Source: Prolixibacteraceae bacterium
GTDB lineage: Bacteria; Bacteroidota; Bacteroidia; Bacteroidales; Prolixibacteraceae
DNA: 64,000 nucleotides
Assembly (NCBI GenBank): GCA_003506435.1
Contig: DOAQ01000014.1
Location: 1-64,000, forward strand
Reading direction: 5' to 3'
Both the position numbers and the translations under genes were made by a program. The notes under the pieces were generated by a model. That model searched no databases. It saw only the letters and a list, made by a program, of their open reading frames with translations, and was not told where the DNA came from. Shown piece after piece: positions 25,739-34,787 of the stretch; position 1 is the stretch's first letter, and each line of letters begins with the position of its first letter.

Positions 25739-27292
25739 ATGAAAAATCAAATTAATCGCCGTAAATTCATTATATGTAGTGCTGGTTTAGGCATGGGTAG
25801 TCTGATGGCGAGTCCTGCACTAACTGCTTTTTCAAACCATATTGCAGGAATCCCAGGGACAGGTTACATTCCGATAGTCAAAAAAGGGGAAAAACAGATT
25901 TTCGTTGACGATGCAATGATTGCATATAAATCAGCAATCGAACGCAGATGCCATGCAGCCCAAAAACTGGACCACCAGGTATTGGAAGGCGATAAACCCT
26001 GGGAATGCTTTGAAAACGAAGGGGTGAAAATTCCGTACGCGGGCATCTACGGAACCGTTCTTAGGGATGAAAATTCCGGACAGTTCCGGATGTGGTACAA
26101 TGTCTACAAGGAAACCTGTTATGCCGAATCATCTGATGGGATAAACTGGCAAAAACCGGAACTTGGTTTGGTGGGACAAACCAATAAAATAAACCTGTTC
26201 GGTTTTCAAAGTCCAAGTTTTATCCTCGATGCAATGGAAGCTGACCCAGCCAAAAGGTATAAAGCTATCGGGGCGAAAGATGGCTTTAGCAAAGAAGAAA
26301 TTAAGAGGTTAAAAGCCAAATTTAAGTTTTCCGAATCATACCATCGTGATTTTGCTTATTGTGCGGCGTATTCTGCCGACGGACTGAACTGGACAATGTA
26401 TCCCGATCCTGCTTTAATGGGGATGGATACCATTACCCTGGCACAGGACCCGCTTAGCGGCGAGTACATGGCTTTCCATAAACAAACCCAGGACCCGCGT
26501 TCTTTTGGGCGGCAGGTGTTCCTTTCAACCAGCAAAGATATGCTTACATGGTCGGATACGGAACTGGCAATGGCGACCGATGAAATTGACCACGAACAAG
26601 CCCGAAAGCTCGAAGGGGGCACTCACTCCGAAATTTACAATATGTCGGCATTTTATTATGCCGGTCAATGGCTTGGTTTGATAACAATATTCAGGTGTAT
26701 TGGCGAACCGTTGGTGAACGGCAAAGCTAAAGCCGGGCAAAAAGGGATTATTGATGTGCAGCTTGTCCATAGTCGCGACGGGCGCAAGTGGCAGCGGTGT
26801 TCCGACCGTAGCCCTGTTATTCCAACCGGCCCTTATGAATACGACAAAGGCATGGTTTTCGGAACTTGTAACAGTCCGGTAATCGTTGGTGACGAAATCT
26901 GGATGTATTATTCGGGTTCAACCGACATCCATGGTGGTTCCAGTCCTAATAAAAAAATTTCTATTGGACGCGCTGTCTGGCGAATTGATGGCATGGTCTC
27001 GTTGTGTTCCAGAGAAACCGAGGGAATAGTCGAAACAAAGACTTTTCGTCCTCAAGGGGAAAAACTATTTGTAAACGCCGATGTTTCAAAAGGGCAACTC
27101 CTTGTCGAAGTGCTTGATTCCGAAGGAAACATTGTTTCATGTTTCGAAAAGGATAATTGCATACCTGTGAATGGGGCTTCTGTATGCCAGGCGATTAAGT
27201 GGAAGGGAAAAGAAAATTTGCCCACTAATAAAAAGATACGATTACGTTTTTACATGCTTCGCGGCAATTTATATAGTTTTTCAATTGTATAG
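25739..27292 (+). CDS. Tat-signal glycoside-hydrolase-like (GH43/GH32-type propeller) protein
   Basis: A 517-aa protein with a twin-arginine signal (NRRKFIICSAGLGMGSLMAS). The mature part has repeated propeller-blade-like strands: GTVLRDENSGQFRMWYNV, CYAESSDGINWQKPELGL, CAAYSADGLNWTMYPDP, VQLVHSRDGRKWQRC. This S-x-DG-x-x-W pattern is typical of five-bladed-propeller glycosidases (GH43/GH32-like). I cannot assign catalytic residues or a CAZy family. Last gene of PUL1, 21 bp after the FAD oxidoreductase; its end converges on the CPBP gene 53 bp away. Confidence 0.7.
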   Translation: MKNQINRRKFIICSAGLGMGSLMASPALTAFSNHIAGIPGTGYIPIVKKGEKQIFVDDAMIAYKSAIERRCHAAQKLDHQVLEGDKPWECFENEGVKIPYAGIYGTVLRDENSGQFRMWYNVYKETCYAESSDGINWQKPELGLVGQTNKINLFGFQSPSFILDAMEADPAKRYKAIGAKDGFSKEEIKRLKAKFKFSESYHRDFAYCAAYSADGLNWTMYPDPALMGMDTITLAQDPLSGEYMAFHKQTQDPRSFGRQVFLSTSKDMLTWSDTELAMATDEIDHEQARKLEGGTHSEIYNMSAFYYAGQWLGLITIFRCIGEPLVNGKAKAGQKGIIDVQLVHSRDGRKWQRCSDRSPVIPTGPYEYDKGMVFGTCNSPVIVGDEIWMYYSGSTDIHGGSSPNKKISIGRAVWRIDGMVSLCSRETEGIVETKTFRPQGEKLFVNADVSKGQLLVEVLDSEGNIVSCFEKDNCIPVNGASVCQAIKWKGKENLPTNKKIRLRFYMLRGNLYSFSIV

Positions 27293-27345
27293 TATCCGAC
27301 TTTTTATAAGATATACGTTAGAACATAAACAGAAAAAAATTACCT

Positions 27346-28068
27346 TCAAATTAACCCAAATGAAATGGCCAGAAAACTTGGTCCGTTCAATCCGCCATGC
27401 ATGATTACCCCAACCCACGAATTCTTCGTTTTCTGAACGATGTACGACTGGATAAAAATCAAGGGGATCAGGTTGATCAGCAATTGCCAGCCAAAAGCAA
27501 CATGAAATAATCCCCAGCCCAATCCGTGTACAATCCATGTATATTTTCCGAAAACGATCTCCTGCCGGGGCAATAATACACCTCTCCAAAGAAATTCTTC
27601 GCCAAGAATATTTAAAATCCAATAGGGAGCCCACACGAAAAGCAGCCAATACCGCCCTTTGCTCAATGGTTCAAACGACATAAATGAAGGAGAAGGATCG
27701 AATGGTCCGACAACAAGTTCCAGCAGTTTCATTATCAGTCCACTGAAAATTCCGACAAGGATCAATCCGGCAAAACTCCAAAGCAAATCTTGTTTGGTAA
27801 TTCTCCGGAATCGTAGCCGCCCGATCCATGTACTTTTTGATATTTTGTATCCTTCAGCCTTTAAAATCAATATTCCTGTTATTATCAAAGGGGTAAAAAT
27901 TCCGATACCTCCAACGATAAACCAAAACAGAATGGTTTCTTGTCCCGTAACCTCACTGAGATACGGGATTAAAAACTTCGTCAGGCAATACATCAGGATT
28001 GCCGCAGGAATATAAATTGCAAATGATCCTGAAAATCCGAGTTTTTTTAATTCTGTAACTTTATTCAT
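27346..28068 (-). CDS. CPBP family intramembrane metalloprotease
   Basis: A 240-aa polytopic membrane protein with about six helices. The conserved CAAX-protease-and-bacteriocin-processing motifs are present: motif 1 GEEFLWRG (paired glutamates and arginine), motif 2 GLGWGLFHVAFGW (FxxxH), and motif 3 GVIMHGGLNG with a histidine. Members cleave within the membrane or act as immunity factors; substrate here is unknown. Single gene, convergent with the end of PUL1. Confidence 0.85.
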   Translation of the reverse strand: MNKVTELKKLGFSGSFAIYIPAAILMYCLTKFLIPYLSEVTGQETILFWFIVGGIGIFTPLIITGILILKAEGYKISKSTWIGRLRFRRITKQDLLWSFAGLILVGIFSGLIMKLLELVVGPFDPSPSFMSFEPLSKGRYWLLFVWAPYWILNILGEEFLWRGVLLPRQEIVFGKYTWIVHGLGWGLFHVAFGWQLLINLIPLIFIQSYIVQKTKNSWVGVIMHGGLNGPSFLAISFGLI

Positions 28069-28160
28069 GATCCATTAATTGGTATATGACGAGAAGTAAA
28101 TTTACGCAATTAAGTATAAAATCCGGCAAGTCATCCCGGTGCAAATCAATTGAATTGTCG

Positions 28161-29543
28161 TTATTTTTCCCGGATCATCCGTCCGCGATTGTACGAAAAA
28201 TAAATACCTGCGGCACTAATGAGTGAGAAACTAACGAAACCCCATTTCACCGCTTGCAGGAACACGGCATCGGGCACTGTTTCAACCGCGTGGTCTCCGA
28301 ACATCCCGGCAAAGAAAAGGGTAACAATGGTCATACTGATGATTTGTCCAATCACCCGCATGGTGGAAGCCAACCCGGAAGCAAGTCCGTACCGGGTTTT
28401 ATCAACCGAACTCATGATGGTATTCATGTTGGGCGAAGAGAAAAATGCAAAGCCCAGCCCCACCCAAATCAGCATAAAAATAATGAGCCAAACAGGAGTT
28501 GTAGCAGAAAGAAATGCAAAAGCGGCCAGCCCCAGCGTACACATCGTCATTCCCAGCGTAGTAAGGTAGCGGGGTTGAATACGATCGGAAAGCCGCCCTG
28601 CAATCGGTGAAAAAACAGCCATCATAATCGGTTGTGCAACCAGTATTGCCCCGGCATCGCGCGGCGATAACCCCTTGATTTTTTGCAGGTACAGGCTCAG
28701 CAAAAATATAATGGCAAAAGTAGCGCTGTAATTGATCAGTGCGGCCAGATTCGAATAGGCAAACAGGCGGTTGCGGAGAAACAGGTTGGTATCGATCACC
28801 GGCATTGACGATTTGCTTTCCAGTATCCAGAAAACGATCAGGGACAGCACGCCGCCGCTCATCATCATCCAGCCAGACACCGCAGGGATTCGCGATGACC
28901 CATAAACCAAGAACACCAATCCCAACATATAAAAGAGGGTTCCCTTCAGATCAATTTTCTTATCGGTTACTGCCGGTGATCCGTCTTTTCCGAGAAAAAG
29001 AAATGCAATAACCGTGGTGAGAATTCCCAGTACAGACGACACAAAGAAAATAGACCTCCATCCCAGATACTGGGTCAAAATTCCACCTGCAAAAGGCCCG
29101 AATGCAAGTCCGAGATAGACTGCTGAAACCGACATACCTAAAACCCGTCCCCTGTATTGCGGCAAAAAAGCCGACACCAAAATGGCGGGTCCGGTGGTAC
29201 TTGTAAATGCTGCGCCAATGCCCTGGATATAGCGAAAAAGAATGAGCCAGAAACCGGATCCGGCAAAGCCGCACAACAATGACGAAAAGGTGAAAATTAT
29301 CACACCCAGCTTAAAAATACGCCGGATGCCGGTGAGATCACCCCAGCGGCCTACGGGCAGCAAAAACATGGCCGTGGCAAGCAGAAAGGAAGTCACCAGC
29401 CAACTCAATGTAACCGCATCGAGGCTGAAACTTTTTTCAATGGCAGGCAACGCGATATTTACCGACGAGATAAGAAAGGTCCCCATAAACGAGGTCACCG
29501 CCACAATCGCCAGAATTGAAATCTGCTTTTTAGTCCAGTTCAT
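28161..29543 (-). CDS. MFS transporter, DHA2-type drug:H+ antiporter
   Basis: A 460-aa transporter with about 14 predicted helices, the DHA2 count. Motif A-like GRWGDLTGIRRIFKLG lies in the first cytoplasmic loop and a second, GRLSDRIQPRYLTTLG, in the second half. Motif C-like GLAFGPFAGGIL is in helix 5. DHA2 members export drugs and other hydrophobic cations with proton exchange. A -7 element TATTTTTG (minus strand) is at 29573-29580. No regulator is adjacent. Confidence 0.88.
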   Translation of the reverse strand: MNWTKKQISILAIVAVTSFMGTFLISSVNIALPAIEKSFSLDAVTLSWLVTSFLLATAMFLLPVGRWGDLTGIRRIFKLGVIIFTFSSLLCGFAGSGFWLILFRYIQGIGAAFTSTTGPAILVSAFLPQYRGRVLGMSVSAVYLGLAFGPFAGGILTQYLGWRSIFFVSSVLGILTTVIAFLFLGKDGSPAVTDKKIDLKGTLFYMLGLVFLVYGSSRIPAVSGWMMMSGGVLSLIVFWILESKSSMPVIDTNLFLRNRLFAYSNLAALINYSATFAIIFLLSLYLQKIKGLSPRDAGAILVAQPIMMAVFSPIAGRLSDRIQPRYLTTLGMTMCTLGLAAFAFLSATTPVWLIIFMLIWVGLGFAFFSSPNMNTIMSSVDKTRYGLASGLASTMRVIGQIISMTIVTLFFAGMFGDHAVETVPDAVFLQAVKWGFVSFSLISAAGIYFSYNRGRMIREK

Positions 29544-29572
29544 AATTCTTTTTCAAAAAGTTCCGCGACAGG

Positions 29573-29580
29573 CAAAAATA
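29573..29580 (-). promoter_or_regulatory. -7 element of MFS gene
   Basis: Minus strand TATTTTTG, an exact TAnnTTTG match, 29 bp before the MFS ATG. Confidence 0.45.
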
Positions 29581-29695
29581 ACATTAATTCTATTCCTGAA
29601 ATTTTTGTCGATGACTATTATTTCAGCGGTTCACAGGGAAGTAAAATTTGAACCGGAAGAAATTAATCAAATCATTCAAATAAATATTTGCGTAT

Positions 29696-30082
29696 TCATT
29701 TTTTCTTTTTAGCGCCTGCCTTTCCCAGGTTTTCACTGACCCGGAATTCAATAATTTTAGCGATCAAATTGAAAGGTAGCGGTTGATCGATTGGAAATTG
29801 CACTGAACCTTTTGCTCCTTTAAAAGAGGATAATTCTTTTTTGAATGCCTCAATTCCCGAAGGCGCCGGATACAATCCAATATGATTTGTATATGCTGCA
29901 AAATGAACCAGATTGCCCTTCAGCCTGAATGTCGGCATCTGGTAGCTGATCGTCTCTTCCGCATCAGGAGCGGCATCCCGGATGGTTTGCCGGAGTTTCT
30001 CCAGAATTACCTGAACATCTTTTGGGAAACGGGCAATATAATCGTCAATACTGGCAGGGGGTGTAGTATTTTCTGTTTGCAT
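29696..30082 (-). CDS. DUF1801 (YdhG/YjbR-like) protein
   Basis: A 128-aa cytoplasmic protein. SIDDYIARFPKDVQVILEKLRQ, AEETISYQMPTFRLKGNLVHFAAY and HIGLYPAPSGIEAF are hallmark DUF1801 segments. The fold is that of the frataxin-like/YjbR group; some members are named iron chaperones, others are of unknown function. Lysine-rich C-terminus. No operon partner is obvious; the next minus-strand gene upstream is the ABM protein 110 bp away. Confidence 0.88.
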   Translation of the reverse strand: MQTENTTPPASIDDYIARFPKDVQVILEKLRQTIRDAAPDAEETISYQMPTFRLKGNLVHFAAYTNHIGLYPAPSGIEAFKKELSSFKGAKGSVQFPIDQPLPFNLIAKIIEFRVSENLGKAGAKKKK

Positions 30083-30192
30083 GTTCCATTCGTTTATATT
30101 TCTGCAATTTACTTATTACCGTGTACTTTTCAGTTAAAAATTCCAGCGCATTTTATCTGATCAATAGTATTTCCTCCTGGATTCTCGGCCTG

Positions 30193-30510
30193 CTAACTTT
30201 CAAAACTATACTCTCGCTCTACTTTGGCAATCCTTGTTGTAAACTGCCGGTACCATATTTCTTTCCCTTTCTTCCTGGCAACCTGATGCTCCAGATTTTC
30301 TTTCCATTGTTTTATCGATTCCGGATCACGCCAATACGAAACGGAAATTCCAATTTGTTCCCTTGCTGACTCAATGCCCAGAAAACCGGGCTGATTTTTT
30401 GCAAGTTCTGTCATTTTATCTGCCATCTCAGCGTATCCGTTATCGCCATCTGTTCTCACCGAAGTGAAGATCACCGCATAATATGGCGGTTCAGGTGTTT
30501 TTGCAATCAT
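30193..30510 (-). CDS. antibiotic biosynthesis monooxygenase (ABM) domain protein
   Basis: A 105-aa dimeric alpha-beta barrel protein. PYYAVIFTSVRTDGDNGYAEMADKM, then PGFLGIESAR and GISVSYWRDPESIKQWKENLEHQ match the ABM family of small heme/quinone monooxygenase-like proteins. The family often acts on aromatic or polyketide substrates or has a housekeeping role, and the substrate cannot be told here. Single gene. Confidence 0.85.
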   Translation of the reverse strand: MIAKTPEPPYYAVIFTSVRTDGDNGYAEMADKMTELAKNQPGFLGIESAREQIGISVSYWRDPESIKQWKENLEHQVARKKGKEIWYRQFTTRIAKVEREYSFES

Positions 30511-30963
30511 ATTTTATTGTCCTTTTCTGTGTCTTTCTTAATATGTAACAAATAGTTGATGTATATTTCTTTGGCAAATCGCACATTTCTTTTCAATCCG
30601 GTTGAAATTCCCGCATTTTAATGAACTACTGTATACGAGAACTGTATATACAGCGATGAGAAAGGTACACTGGCGGTCATTCGCCCCTCAGACACCTATG
30701 GATAGGAACAGTATTTGCATATTCATCACTCCCATTCTTTGAATTTAATTTTCTTTTAACCCTTTGCAGCCCGGCGTCTTTGCGTGAACCAGGCTGTTCT
30801 ATTTGGCTCCGAAGCATCGGAGTGTTTTACTGAAATTTGACAAATTAATTCGGAACAATGTCGTGTTCCTATAATAAAATTTGGTCGTTTTTTAAATCAA
30901 CTTTTCCCGGTATATTTGGGTATAAAATTCTCATATCCGACAACGCTTCATTAAAAATCAGAC
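30511..30963 (+). other. 453-bp gene-free stretch before the sulfatase
   Basis: No credible ORF. It holds a 12-bp palindrome CTGTATATACAG (30642-30653) with a direct half-copy ACTGTATA 13 bp upstream, a degenerate intergenic motif around 30770-30790 (CTTTGCGTG-like) and a perfect 6-bp stem-loop CTCCGA-AGCA-TCGGAG (30807-30822). No clear promoter for the sulfatase was found. Confidence 0.5.
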
Positions 30964-32673
30964 ATGAACCAAACCAATCACTACTTTGAAATCCACCGGA
31001 AACATCTTTTGGCTCCCCTGCTTGTTGCCGGTTTGTCGCCGTCTCTGTCGCCGTCTCTGTCGTTTGCTGCATCCGATGAAAAACCAAATATTATCATCAT
31101 CCTCGCCGACGACCTGGGATGGTCGAACATCGGGTGCTTTGGAGGCATAATAGAAACGCCCAATCTGGATCGTTTAGCCGCAACCGGTGTGCGTTTCAAC
31201 CAGTTTTATAGCGCTGCCCGGTGCTGCCCGTCCCGCGCCACTCTGTTAACAGGCCTGTCTCCACACGAGTCAGGCATCGGACACATGACATTTAAACGTA
31301 CAGGCAACAAGCCATCGGTAATTGCCGGGCGTTTGGAGTTACCGTATGCCTATCGTGGCTGGCTGGGAGAGGCCGTGCCAACATTGCCGGAAATGCTCAA
31401 AACAGCAGGGTACAGCACGTACATGTCAGGGAAGTGGCATCTTGGCAACAGCAATCCCGACACCTGGCCGAAACAGCGCGGATTTGACTACTTCTACGGT
31501 TTTCTTGAAGGCACTTCGGACTATTTCAAACCAAACGACCTTCACCGGGACAACCAACTTATTGAACCGGAAGGTAAACGTTACTACACCACGGATGCTT
31601 TCACAAATGAAGCAGTTCAGTATCTGAAAGAACACGAAGCGAAGAAGGACAAGGAACCGTTTTTCCTCTACCTGGCTTATAATGCGCCTCATTTCCCCAT
31701 GCAGGTCATGCCGGAAGACTTTCAAAAATATCGCGGACGTTTCAGGGAAGGATGGGATGTGTTGCGTGAGAAAATCATTTCGAGGCAAAAGGAAATGGGA
31801 TTAATTCCTGAAAATACAGCGCTTGCTCCCCGGCCGGAAGCAAGCAACCGGCTCGGCAGCAAAGGCGGCCTCGTTCCTGCCTGGGATTCCCTAAGTTCCA
31901 CACAACAAGATTCGTTGGATGCAATCATGGCTACTTTTGCCGGTATGGTCGACCGAGTAGATCAGAATGTTGGTAAACTGATTGCGTACCTCCAAAAGAC
32001 GGATGAGCTGGACAACACGCTTATCTTTTTCTTTTCTGATAATGGAGCGGAAGCCGAAAGCCCTGTATTTGGAGACTTTAAAATAGAAAACCTGGGACAG
32101 TATGGCAAAGGTGGGAAAAACTACGGTCGTGCCTGGGCAACTTTCTCGAACACGCCATTCCGTGAATACAAACACTTTGTTCATCAGGGAGGTATACAAA
32201 CGCCGCTTATCATTCACTGGCCTTCCGGTATAAAGACTGACCTTCAAAATAAAATCGTAAGCCAATACGGTTTTTTGCCCGATATTGTTGAAACATGTCT
32301 TGATGTTGCTTCTGCTACGCGTCCTTCAACAAAGAACGGTCAACCGGTTCCGGTAAGCGATGGCCGTAGTTTGAAAGGGGCGCTGCAAGGGAAAGATGCC
32401 CCCATTCACACACAGCCCATCTGTTGCGAACACGAAGGCAACTGCATGGTTCGCGATGGTCAGTGGAAATTGGTCCGTTTCTACTCCGGGCCATGGGAAT
32501 TGTATAACGTGGAAACAGATCGCAGCGAAGCAAACAACATGGCTGAAAAACATCCGGAAATTGTGCAACAACTCAGCAATGCTTTTGATCAGTGGGCAAC
32601 ACGGGTTGGATCGCTCCCCTGGGACGAAGCAAAAAATTATTCAGTTTATCCTCCGGGGAAATATAATTTTTGA
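30964..32673 (+). CDS. arylsulfatase, formylglycine-dependent (family S1)
   Basis: A 569-aa exported sulfatase. A long signal-peptide-like N-terminus (to about residue 36) contains the repeat SPSLSPSLS, caused by a 12-bp tandem duplication. The metal site NIIIILADDLGWSNIGCFGG is followed by the sulfatase signature CCPSRATLLTG. C87 is the formylglycine precursor (C-x-P-S-R). GKWHLG is at about 157-162, and SDNGAEAE provides the second metal-site Asp-Asn. It hydrolyses sulfate esters of a glycan or aryl compound; substrate unknown. The maturase is not in the window. It stands alone, not in a PUL. Confidence 0.93.
   Translation: MNQTNHYFEIHRKHLLAPLLVAGLSPSLSPSLSFAASDEKPNIIIILADDLGWSNIGCFGGIIETPNLDRLAATGVRFNQFYSAARCCPSRATLLTGLSPHESGIGHMTFKRTGNKPSVIAGRLELPYAYRGWLGEAVPTLPEMLKTAGYSTYMSGKWHLGNSNPDTWPKQRGFDYFYGFLEGTSDYFKPNDLHRDNQLIEPEGKRYYTTDAFTNEAVQYLKEHEAKKDKEPFFLYLAYNAPHFPMQVMPEDFQKYRGRFREGWDVLREKIISRQKEMGLIPENTALAPRPEASNRLGSKGGLVPAWDSLSSTQQDSLDAIMATFAGMVDRVDQNVGKLIAYLQKTDELDNTLIFFFSDNGAEAESPVFGDFKIENLGQYGKGGKNYGRAWATFSNTPFREYKHFVHQGGIQTPLIIHWPSGIKTDLQNKIVSQYGFLPDIVETCLDVASATRPSTKNGQPVPVSDGRSLKGALQGKDAPIHTQPICCEHEGNCMVRDGQWKLVRFYSGPWELYNVETDRSEANNMAEKHPEIVQQLSNAFDQWATRVGSLPWDEAKNYSVYPPGKYNF
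31034..31057 (+). repeat. 12-bp tandem duplication inside sulfatase signal peptide
   Basis: TGTCGCCGTCTC occurs twice in direct tandem, with 5 bp of a third copy. It is in frame and encodes the duplicated Ser-Pro-Ser-Leu block. Confidence 0.8.
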
Positions 32674-32757
32674 TAGTGCATGGAGATATCCTCCACCTAC
32701 ATCTTGTTCGTAGGAAACAAGCAAATAAAATTTTAGCAAGGGCGGGCAAACACAACG

Positions 32758-33318
32758 CTAACCCAGTTTAAATCGTTCCAAAACCAAATATTCCGGTCCG
32801 GATGGTCTCAGTATGCTTTCGAAAAGGATGAGTTCGCGGACTGGGACTATTTGCACAGCTTTTTGTGGAAACTGTTTCATCAGTTCGTAGAAATGCCGGG
32901 TGTCGCGTACCGATTTGATCCTCCCCAACGTGAGGTGCGGCTTGAACGCCCGGTCTTCCTTCGGGATGCCAAGTCCTGCAAAACGGTTTTCCAATTGGTT
33001 CTGAAGAGCAATCAGTGCATCGGTTTTTGCGGTTTGTAAAAGCACTACCCGAAGTTGCTCCCGGTCTCGAAAATACCACGGGTTGCAAAGGTCGAACGAA
33101 AAACTTTTGTTCTGAAAACAGCAGTCGTTCACAGTTGCCGATATTTGTTCAATCTTGCTTTCGGAAGTGTCGCCAAAAAATTTCAGGGTGATGTGAAACT
33201 GGTCATCATCTACCCATTTGATCCGTTCATCGGCCAGTTCATCGCGGAGCAGATCAACCAATTCCGGTAATTCGGGTTCAGGATGGATTTTTATGGCCAG
33301 AAATATTCGTTTGCTCAT
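32758..33318 (-). CDS. thpR: RNA 2',3'-cyclic phosphodiesterase (2H family)
   Basis: A 186-aa 2H phosphoesterase of the LigT/ThpR group, normal length. The two catalytic HxT motifs are FHITLKFFGD (about 45-54) and PHLTLGRIK (about 127-135). It opens 2',3'-cyclic phosphate RNA ends to 2'-phosphate. It lies convergent to the sulfatase and upstream of nothing related. The start MSKRIFLAIKI is standard for the family. Confidence 0.92.
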   Translation of the reverse strand: MSKRIFLAIKIHPEPELPELVDLLRDELADERIKWVDDDQFHITLKFFGDTSESKIEQISATVNDCCFQNKSFSFDLCNPWYFRDREQLRVVLLQTAKTDALIALQNQLENRFAGLGIPKEDRAFKPHLTLGRIKSVRDTRHFYELMKQFPQKAVQIVPVRELILFESILRPSGPEYLVLERFKLG

Positions 33319-33412
33319 CTTTCCTCAAAAACGATAAAATTTCATTCCTGTTTTTAATCCTACTTTTCAGGAGAAGAATTCAGTATCAAAAATCGGGATT
33401 TGGTTCTTCCGC

Positions 33413-34672
33413 TCACCAATCTGCTTTTTCTCTCCTGAACGGCATGGTCATACAGCGTGCTCCGCCGCCGCCACGCGCAAGTTCCGATCCTGCGATGGTA
33501 ATAGCGCATTTTCCCGATGGCATAGTTGCTGTTCCATTCAGTAAATCTTCAGCCCGGATAATCTCAAAACCATTCTTGTCCATTTCTTCAACGGTGTGCT
33601 CGTTGCGTTCATAACCAATAACCTGTCCGGGGGCAAAGGCAAAAAAGTTGGCCCCGCTGTGCCATTGTTCACGTTCCTGAGTCCAGGCATCCTTACTGCC
33701 TCCACAGGTCACCGGCTTTAAATCGATGCCCAGTTTTTTCAAGGCTGAAAGCAGATTTTTTTGTTCCCGGATGGAAACCACTTCGCCGTTTTCAATTTTT
33801 ATATGAATGGTATGAAAACGTGTTGTTCCCAGAATCAACGGTTCGTATATCATGCAGGCATCGCGGTCAAGAAAAGTAAAAACCATATCGAGATGAATGA
33901 ATGATTCGGGAGTGGGAGGAAGCTCCTGCACCAGCAAATGATATGATTTATGCGGGCTCAATTTCAGTTGTTCGATGATGAAGTCAACTCCCTGCGTAGA
34001 GGTGCGGATACCGGTTCCAACGACCAGCACATCTTCTCGGGCCACCAGAAAATCGCCTCCTTCAATGGATATATTTTCTGAAAAATCCTGGGCCGATGGG
34101 TCAATGGTTCGGGTTTCCATAGCTGGGTGATGGGTAAAAATGGCGTTCATTATAATTGATTCCCGGCCACGTACACTGCTTGCCATTTTCCCAATCAGTA
34201 CCTGATCGTAAAAGCCCATTGAGGCGTCGCGGGTAAACAGGAAATTATGCAGCGGACGCAGGCTGAACCGTTCGGCGCTGAGGTAACTGGTGAGGTTGTC
34301 GCGTTTCAGCGGCACACCCTGTATCAGTTGCCGGGCTGCTTCTCCGGCATCCAGATCAAGAAGATCAGGAAGAATTTTCATGGCATTTTCCTTCCGGCAG
34401 ATTTCCTGAAGCAGGGCACTCTTGATTTGCTCGTCTTTCAAAATGTCAGCAAGTAAATCTTTTACCTCAAACGTCCGGGTAACTTTGTTTAAAACACCTT
34501 TCAACTGGGTATATTCCCTGCCGGCCACCGACAAATTAAGAATATCGCTGTACAATGCACGTTCTGCATTTTCCGGGGTCATTTCTTCCACTTCCCGGCC
34601 AGGTGTGTGCACAACAACACCTTCAAGCTTCCCGATTTCCGTGTAAAGCCCGATTTTCATTTTTTCAAGCAT
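33413..34672 (-). CDS. arcA: arginine deiminase
   Basis: A 419-aa enzyme from ATG 34672 (an alternative ATG lies 4 codons later). The frame stays open upstream, but that extension would read through the -7 element at 34693-34700 and has no family similarity. Family motifs are GKLEGVVVHTPGREVEEMTPEN, FTRDASMGF, EGGDFLVAREDVLVVGTGIRTS and the C-terminal nucleophile C407 in GGGGARCMTMPF. It converts arginine to citrulline and ammonia. No arcB, arcC or arginine/ornithine antiporter is nearby, so a complete ATP-yielding pathway is not shown here. Confidence 0.94.
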   Translation of the reverse strand: MLEKMKIGLYTEIGKLEGVVVHTPGREVEEMTPENAERALYSDILNLSVAGREYTQLKGVLNKVTRTFEVKDLLADILKDEQIKSALLQEICRKENAMKILPDLLDLDAGEAARQLIQGVPLKRDNLTSYLSAERFSLRPLHNFLFTRDASMGFYDQVLIGKMASSVRGRESIIMNAIFTHHPAMETRTIDPSAQDFSENISIEGGDFLVAREDVLVVGTGIRTSTQGVDFIIEQLKLSPHKSYHLLVQELPPTPESFIHLDMVFTFLDRDACMIYEPLILGTTRFHTIHIKIENGEVVSIREQKNLLSALKKLGIDLKPVTCGGSKDAWTQEREQWHSGANFFAFAPGQVIGYERNEHTVEEMDKNGFEIIRAEDLLNGTATMPSGKCAITIAGSELARGGGGARCMTMPFRREKADW

Positions 34673-34692
34673 AACAAACCTCTTTTCAGCTT

Positions 34693-34700
34693 CAAAGATA
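34693..34700 (-). promoter_or_regulatory. -7 element of arcA
   Basis: Minus strand TATCTTTG, an exact TAnnTTTG match, 20 bp before ATG 34672. It supports that start over the longer open frame. Confidence 0.6.
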
Positions 34701-34787
34701 CAAACATTGAAACGGTTGGTAATGAAACCGGAGTTTATTCGTTTTTGTTTAATAACATATTTATCTTCGCAAAAACAATTCAGGAAA

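Noticed and set aside
30964..32673. Sulfatase as part of a neighbouring PUL
   Set aside because: It is flanked by unrelated genes and by a 453-bp gap; no SusCD or CAZyme is adjacent.
33413..34672. arcA as part of a full arginine deiminase pathway
   Set aside because: No arcB, arcC or antiporter gene within several kilobases.
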